Shown here in pieces: positions 6,020 to 10,516 of a stretch of DNA of 10,516 nucleotides; the first letter of the stretch is position 1, and each line of letters begins with the position of its first letter. A model generated the notes under the pieces. It was not told where the DNA came from, did no database searches, and saw only the letters and a program-made list of their open reading frames with translations. The translations under genes and the position numbers were made by a program. This DNA comes from JAVBLT01 sp031553315 (GTDB lineage Bacteria; Verrucomicrobiota; Kiritimatiellia; RFP12; DVOR01), in contig JAVBLT010000032.1 of assembly GCA_031553315.1 (NCBI GenBank), positions 1 to 10,516 of the forward strand. Reading direction: 5' to 3'.

Positions 6020-8347
6020 ATGCTCCGTTTCTTTTTCACCGTGCTGCTCCTGTTCAGCGTCGCAAGCCTTCGCGCCGAGAGCGAGCGCCTGCTCCTCGCC
6101 GAAGGCTTTTACCGCCGCAACATGTTCGACCTCGCCGCCCCCGAATACAAAGCGGCCCTCGCCGAGCCGGAGCTCCCCGGGAACCAGAAACCCGCCATCC
6201 TCTACCGCCTTGCCGAATGCCAGCGCCGCACAGGCCGCATCCCCGAAGCCAAAGAGACCTACATTTCCCTCGTTAAAGCGTATCCCGCCGACGAAAACGC
6301 CCACCGGGCCCGCCTTCAGCTCGCCCTCTTCATGCTCGAAGCCGGCCAGACCCCGCAGGCGCTCAAACTCCTCGAAGCGCTTCGCGCCGACTACATTCCC
6401 GCGGAAATCCGCGATGCCGCCGCCTATCACCTCGCCGCGACCTTCGAACAAACCGGCAACGACGAAGAAGCCATCCGCCGCTACGAAGCCATCGCCGGCG
6501 AAAAATCCGACTACGCCGAATACGCCTCCATGCGCCTCGCCTGGCTCTGCTCCCGAAAAGCCGACCCTGAAAACATCCGCAAAGCCACCGGAATTTACCA
6601 CCACATCGCCCTCAACAGCAAAGACCCCAACCGCATCGCCCAGGCCCTCGCCGCCGCCGCCCAGCTCGCCTACGCCGGCAACCACTGGGATGAAAGCGCC
6701 ACCCTGTTCCTCCGCCTCCGCGAACAATCCCCCGACCTGCTCCTCACCGAAAACCTCAGCCTTCCCGCCGCCTGGGCCTGTTACCGCTCAGGGCGCATGG
6801 CACAGGCCCAAAGCATCGCCGAAACCGCCCTCGCCGCCCCCGACCCCAAGCTCCCCGACCAGCTCCTTTACCTCATCGCCAACACCGCCCGCTCACTCGC
6901 CCAAACCACCCAGGCCCATACCGCCTATACCCGCCTCATCAAAACCTGCCCCCAATCGCCCTTCGCCCCCGCCGCCCACTACGAACAGCTCCTTCTCCTC
7001 TACAGCGAAGGGCGCTATGCCGATTTCCTCACCCTCGCCAAAACCTTCGAGAACCCGCCCCCCGAAAGCGCCGACCGCCTCCTGCGCATGCAGCTTGAAG
7101 CCGCCACCCAGCTTGACCGCACCGACGATGCCGTAAGCTTCGCCAGCCGCCTCATCCAGACCCACCCCGATTCACCCCTCGCGCCCGACGCCGCCTACCG
7201 CCTGGCATGGCTTTACCAAAAGCAGGAAAAATGGGAGCTCGCCGCCGACGCCTACCGCAACCTCGCCACCCGCTGGCCCCAAAGCCCCGAAGCCGCCAAA
7301 GCCTGTTACGCCGCCGCCATCTGCATGAGCCGCGCCCAAAAGCCCGACGCCATGCTCCAGGAGCTCGCCACCCTCCTCACCCGCTATCCCGACGATCCGC
7401 TCGCGCCCGACGCCCTCCTCCTCAAAGCCCGCGAAGAAATCGCCGCCGCCCGGTATCCCATCGCCGCCGCCACGCTCGACGAGCTCATCCGCCGTTTCCC
7501 CCAATCGCCCCACATTCCCCAAGCCCTCTTCTGGCGCGGCACCCTCTTCCGCCAAACCCAGGATTTCGGCTCCGCACAGGATTATCTCGACCGCGCCATC
7601 CGGGCCGGCCTTCCCCGCGAGACCGAAATCGAAGCCCAGCTCCAGCGCGGCCACGCCCTCCAGCAACTCAAACGCGACCAAGAAGCCGCCGCCCTCCTCC
7701 AACCCCTCATCGACCTCAAAACCCACGAAAAAATCGATACCCCCAAGCTGCGCTGGCTCACCGAGTTCCAAATGCAGACCCAAAACTGGCCCCTCGCCCT
7801 TAAAGCCGCCCAGGCCTTTCACGCCGCCGCCCAAACACCCGCCGACCGGCAGCTCGCCCTCCTTTACCTGGCCCGCGTCAACACCGCCCTCGACCAGAAA
7901 GCCACCGCCATTGAAAGCCTCCGCCAGGCACAGGCCCTCGCCCGAACAACCCCCACCGCCGCCGCAGGCGAAATCGGCCTCCGCCTCGGCGAACTTTACG
8001 CCCAGGCCGGCGACGACGCCTCCGCAAAAGACGCCTTCACCTGGTCCGCCGCCCAAGCCTCCACCCCCGCCCAACGCACCATCCGCGCCCGCGCCATCGA
8101 AGCCCTCGCCCTCATCGCCCAGCGGCAAAACCGCCTTGAAGACGCGCTCCGCCTCAACATGAGCCTCATCATTCTCTACGACAACGACGCCCTCATCCCC
8201 CCCGCCATTTCCCGCTCCATCGCCCTGCTCGATACCCTCAACCGCCCCGACGAACGCCGCGAACTCATCGCCGAGCTCATCGCCCGCTACCCCCAATCCA
8301 CCGAAGCCCAGGCATGGGCCGTGAAGCCCCCGCCCGCACAGCCATGA
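6020..8347 (+). CDS. large exported TPR-repeat protein
   Basis: The 775-residue protein has a Sec signal (MLRFFFTVLLLFSVASLRA, cleavage likely after Ala19) followed by helical repeats over nearly its whole length. TPR-like signatures recur: LYRLAECQRRTGRIPEAKET (61-80), AAYHLAATFEQTGNDEEAI (134-152), HPDSPLAPDAAYRLAWLYQ (near 380) and RFPQSPHIPQALFWRG (near 492); the P-x-S-x-x-A-x-x-A pattern is that of CpoB/YbgF and BamD-type TPRs. It should be a periplasmic protein-protein scaffold. AAAGG lies eight bases before the ATG, 11 bases after the previous stop. The 3' end overlaps the vWA gene (ATGA, 8344-8347). A TPR protein beside ExbB/ExbD recalls CpoB in Tol-Pal and the TPR proteins of the Myxococcus Agl-Glt machinery, but neither set fits as a whole. 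Codon use is extremely C-rich. Confidence 0.88.
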   Translation: MLRFFFTVLLLFSVASLRAESERLLLAEGFYRRNMFDLAAPEYKAALAEPELPGNQKPAILYRLAECQRRTGRIPEAKETYISLVKAYPADENAHRARLQLALFMLEAGQTPQALKLLEALRADYIPAEIRDAAAYHLAATFEQTGNDEEAIRRYEAIAGEKSDYAEYASMRLAWLCSRKADPENIRKATGIYHHIALNSKDPNRIAQALAAAAQLAYAGNHWDESATLFLRLREQSPDLLLTENLSLPAAWACYRSGRMAQAQSIAETALAAPDPKLPDQLLYLIANTARSLAQTTQAHTAYTRLIKTCPQSPFAPAAHYEQLLLLYSEGRYADFLTLAKTFENPPPESADRLLRMQLEAATQLDRTDDAVSFASRLIQTHPDSPLAPDAAYRLAWLYQKQEKWELAADAYRNLATRWPQSPEAAKACYAAAICMSRAQKPDAMLQELATLLTRYPDDPLAPDALLLKAREEIAAARYPIAAATLDELIRRFPQSPHIPQALFWRGTLFRQTQDFGSAQDYLDRAIRAGLPRETEIEAQLQRGHALQQLKRDQEAAALLQPLIDLKTHEKIDTPKLRWLTEFQMQTQNWPLALKAAQAFHAAAQTPADRQLALLYLARVNTALDQKATAIESLRQAQALARTTPTAAAGEIGLRLGELYAQAGDDASAKDAFTWSAAQASTPAQRTIRARAIEALALIAQRQNRLEDALRLNMSLIILYDNDALIPPAISRSIALLDTLNRPDERRELIAELIARYPQSTEAQAWAVKPPPAQP

Positions 8348-10215
8348 AGCCCATTTACTACCCCGATACCCTCCGCCGCCCCAACCGGACCGCCGTCTCC
8401 TTTCGGAGCCACGCGCTCCTCGTTGCGCTCGTGCTCCTGATCTCCTTCGCAGTCCACATGGGCACCTTCATCTTTTGTGCCGACTTCACCATGAAACAGC
8501 CCCCCGAGCTGGCCGCCGCCCGTAAAGAAGCCGCCGCCCGCCACTTCCCCGCGATGCGCGCCGACCGCCTCCCTCAGGATCCCTCCGCCAGCCACTTCAT
8601 CCTCCCTGAATCCTCCGCCGCCCCCTCCGCCAGCCCCGCCCTCCAGGCCGACCAGCTCCTTGAGGCCCTTGCACCCGGAGCCGATACCGCCGCCGCAAAC
8701 CGTCAGACCGCCCTTCCCACGCCCCCATCCACCCTCTTCCAGATCGATCAGCCCCCCCCCGTCGCCATACCCACATTGAGCCTCGATGCCCAGACCTGGC
8801 AGCCCCGCCAGGAGGTCAAAACCATCCTTGACCGCCACACCGACCGCGAGCTCCCCGACCGCCCCCGCTGGGAAGTCGCCGCCATTGAACGCGTCTCCAA
8901 CGCCCCCGATTTCGCCGCCCCCATCGACCTGGAGCTCCCCGTTCACGAACCCACAGCCCCCATTCCCGCCGCGCCTCTCCTTCCCGGAGGCGTCGGCGGC
9001 GGCAATCCCTTCGCCCACCTGCCCCCCGCCCCCATCCCCGAAGCCTCCGCGACAGCCCCCACCCTTCCGCCCGCCCCCCCCGCCCCGAGCGATCTCCTTG
9101 CAGCGACCGGCGCACCCGCCATTCCCCTTCCCGCCGACACCGGAAAAACCGGCGGCACGCCCCCTGAAAAACCCGTCGTGTTTCAATCCATCGACAGCCG
9201 CCTCCGCCTCGCCCTCTTCACCTACACCGACCCCGCCGACCCCCAGCACCTCTACTACCACCTCTCCATCAGCCGCCAGTCCGACACCCACCTCCCCGTC
9301 ATCCCCAAAGACGTCCTCTTCGTGCAAGACATCTCCGGCTCCATCAGCGACCTGCGCCTCGAACAGTGCAAAACCGCCCTTCAGACAGCCCTCTACAACA
9401 CCCTCCGCAACGAAGACCGCTTCAACATCATCGCCTTCCGCAACGAAACCACCCACGCCTTCCCCCAATGGAGCGGCATCACCTCCGCGACCATGAAGCA
9501 GGCCGACGCCTTCATCAAACAGCTCCGATCCTTCGGCACCACCGACATCTTCCTCTCCCTCACCGACATCCTCAAACAGCCCCGCGACCCCGCCCGCCCC
9601 GTCATCGCCGTGGTCGTGACCGACGGCGAACCCACCGCCGGCCTTCTCGAGACCACCCGCATCATCGGCGAATTCACCCGCCTCAACAACGGCGCCGTCT
9701 CCGTCTACACCTTCGGCACCTACCGCAAGCTCAACCCCTACTTTCTCGACATGCTCTGCTACTGCAACCGCGGCTTCGCCACCCTCGTCAAAGGCAACCG
9801 GTGGGATATTCCGGCCGAGCTCACCCCCGTCTTTGAATCCATCCGCAACCCCGTCATGAAAGACCTCCGCTTCACCTTCGACACCGGCTCCTCCAGCGAA
9901 GTCTACCCCCGCTTCCTCACCAACCTCTACGCCGACCGCACCCTCGACCTCTACGGCCGCTGCCCCGCCGGCACCGCCGAAGTGGCCTGCCAGATCCGCG
10001 GCCAAACCCCCGGCGACGCTTACGACGCCGTCTTCCGCTTCACCCTCACCGGCCAGGCCAACCGCTCCAATCAAAACCTCCGCCAGCTCTGGGCCCAGCG
10101 CAAACTTTTCGATTACCTCGCCGAAATTGCCCGCAACCCTTCCCCCGAGCTCCACGCCGCCCTCAACGACCATGCCGCCCAATACAAGCTCACCAATCCC
10201 TACGCAAAAAAATAA
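8344..10215 (+). CDS. TonB-like membrane anchor fused through a Pro-rich linker to a vWA domain
   Basis: The 623-residue protein starts with a cytoplasmic stretch (1-22) and one membrane helix (about 24-46) containing SFAVH (Ser34, His38), the SxxxH motif of TonB-family membrane anchors. A Pro/Ala-rich segment (about 52-280) follows, long enough to span the periplasm. The vWA domain (about 320-500) has a complete MIDAS metal site: DISGS at 329-333, GTTD at 398-401 and TDG at 426-428. The end (570-623; LWAQRKLFDYLAEI, then YKLTNPYAKK) resembles the post-vWA tail of inter-alpha-trypsin-inhibitor (VIT-vWA) proteins, though no VIT domain is seen. The start is set by the ATGA overlap with the TPR gene; an in-frame ATG at 8314 would add 10 unlikely residues. 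I infer that ExbB/ExbD act on the helix and that the vWA module binds a metal-dependent partner outside the inner membrane. Confidence 0.88.
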   Translation: MKPIYYPDTLRRPNRTAVSFRSHALLVALVLLISFAVHMGTFIFCADFTMKQPPELAAARKEAAARHFPAMRADRLPQDPSASHFILPESSAAPSASPALQADQLLEALAPGADTAAANRQTALPTPPSTLFQIDQPPPVAIPTLSLDAQTWQPRQEVKTILDRHTDRELPDRPRWEVAAIERVSNAPDFAAPIDLELPVHEPTAPIPAAPLLPGGVGGGNPFAHLPPAPIPEASATAPTLPPAPPAPSDLLAATGAPAIPLPADTGKTGGTPPEKPVVFQSIDSRLRLALFTYTDPADPQHLYYHLSISRQSDTHLPVIPKDVLFVQDISGSISDLRLEQCKTALQTALYNTLRNEDRFNIIAFRNETTHAFPQWSGITSATMKQADAFIKQLRSFGTTDIFLSLTDILKQPRDPARPVIAVVVTDGEPTAGLLETTRIIGEFTRLNNGAVSVYTFGTYRKLNPYFLDMLCYCNRGFATLVKGNRWDIPAELTPVFESIRNPVMKDLRFTFDTGSSSEVYPRFLTNLYADRTLDLYGRCPAGTAEVACQIRGQTPGDAYDAVFRFTLTGQANRSNQNLRQLWAQRKLFDYLAEIARNPSPELHAALNDHAAQYKLTNPYAKK

Positions 10216-10243
10216 AAACGCAAGCCGGGTTTAGAGCCTATTC

Positions 10244-10356
10244 GAGCATGTTTCGAATGAGATTTCCGGATTTTGCGAAGGTGATTTTTGGTTTTGACGA
10301 ATCCTTGAAGGCGAGCCGTAGCGTCGCTACGGCTCATTTCAAGATTTCACCAACTT
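10244..10356. repeat. palindromic intergenic repeat, copy 1 (right arm truncated)
   Basis: The first 52 bases (10244-10295) are identical to 10358-10409. The centre is a near-perfect palindrome, 10313-10335, with an 11-base stem around one T (arms GAGCCGTAGCG and CGCTACGGCTC). The right arm mirrors the left for roughly 20-30 bases and then stops where copy 2 begins. It lies 28 bases after the vWA stop and has no T-tract, so it is not a classical terminator. Confidence 0.8.
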
Positions 10357-10357
10357 A

Positions 10358-10516
10358 GAGCATGTTTCGAATGAGATTTCCGGATTTTGCGAAGGTGATT
10401 TTTGGTTTTTACAAACGCTTGAGGCGAGCCGTAGCAACGCTACGGCGATCTGAAAGGGTGAAGTTCAAAAACAAAAAGCACCGAGAAAAAGCGGAAAGAT
10501 CAATCGAAATATGCTC
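10358..10516. repeat. palindromic intergenic repeat, copy 2 (fold-back element)
   Basis: The 159 bases form one imperfect inverted repeat centred on 10437. The apex is GCCGTAGC (10428-10435), AAC, GCTACGGC (10439-10446). The 70-base flanks pair with each other: the outer 31 bases match at 25 positions (left start GAGCATGTTTCGAATGA, right end read on the minus strand GAGCATATTTCGATTGA). Such a structure fits a MITE-like or REP-like mobile intergenic element. The element ends exactly at the window edge, so anything beyond is unseen. No gene is seen in 10216-10516. Confidence 0.75.

Noticed and set aside
7172..8296. 374-codon open frame on the minus strand
   Set aside because: Antisense shadow of the TPR gene with the same Gly/Glu-rich composition.
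8287..10182. 631-codon open frame on the minus strand
   Set aside because: Antisense to the vWA gene, Gly/Val/Glu-rich low-complexity translation, no domain; a product of the C-rich codon use of the real gene.
10244..10516. Direct repeats considered as a CRISPR array
   Set aside because: Only two copies, 114 bases apart, with palindromic apex and fold-back arms and no spacer pattern or cas gene.

Overview
The window comes from a high-GC Gram-negative (diderm) bacterium. The base sequence is strongly C-rich on the coding strand. The genes encode a lipoprotein, exported proteins, an ExbB/ExbD-type inner-membrane motor and periplasm-spanning proteins. ExbB/ExbD next to large TPR and vWA proteins suggests a PVC-superphylum member (Kiritimatiellota, Lentisphaerota or Verrucomicrobiota type). 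That is inference, because no rRNA or other taxonomic marker is present.

Layout. At 1-203 there is a lower-GC edge with at most the 3' end of a gene. A minus-strand gene (204-2021) encodes a membrane glycosyltransferase with two GT2 domains in one chain. It diverges from a plus-strand group at 2106-4009: a TPR/coiled-coil/LysM lipoprotein, a small arginine-rich protein with a C-terminal membrane anchor, and an RluB-type 23S rRNA pseudouridine synthase. After a short gap with a good sigma70-like promoter comes a tightly packed five-gene operon at 4103-10215: ExbB/TolQ-like channel, ExbD/TolR-like protein, an exported protein made of three tandem ExbD-type periplasmic domains, a 775-residue exported TPR protein, and a 623-residue protein with a TonB-like transmembrane segment, a proline-rich linker and a vWA domain. 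The last 300 bases hold two copies of a palindromic, fold-back intergenic repeat.

How the genes may work together. ExbB and ExbD should form a proton-driven stator in the inner membrane. TonB or TolA is normally the energised partner. Here no ordinary TonB or TolA gene is present, but the last gene has the TonB-type SxxxH membrane segment followed by a Pro/Ala-rich stretch and ends in a metal-binding adhesion domain (vWA with a full MIDAS motif). The triple ExbD-domain protein and the TPR protein would be periplasmic scaffold or coupling parts. The simplest reading is a dedicated energy-transducing envelope system that drives a vWA module. I know of no described system with this set, and this is the main candidate novelty in the window.

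Four of the gene junctions are ATGA stop/start overlaps, which fixes several start codons and implies translational coupling.
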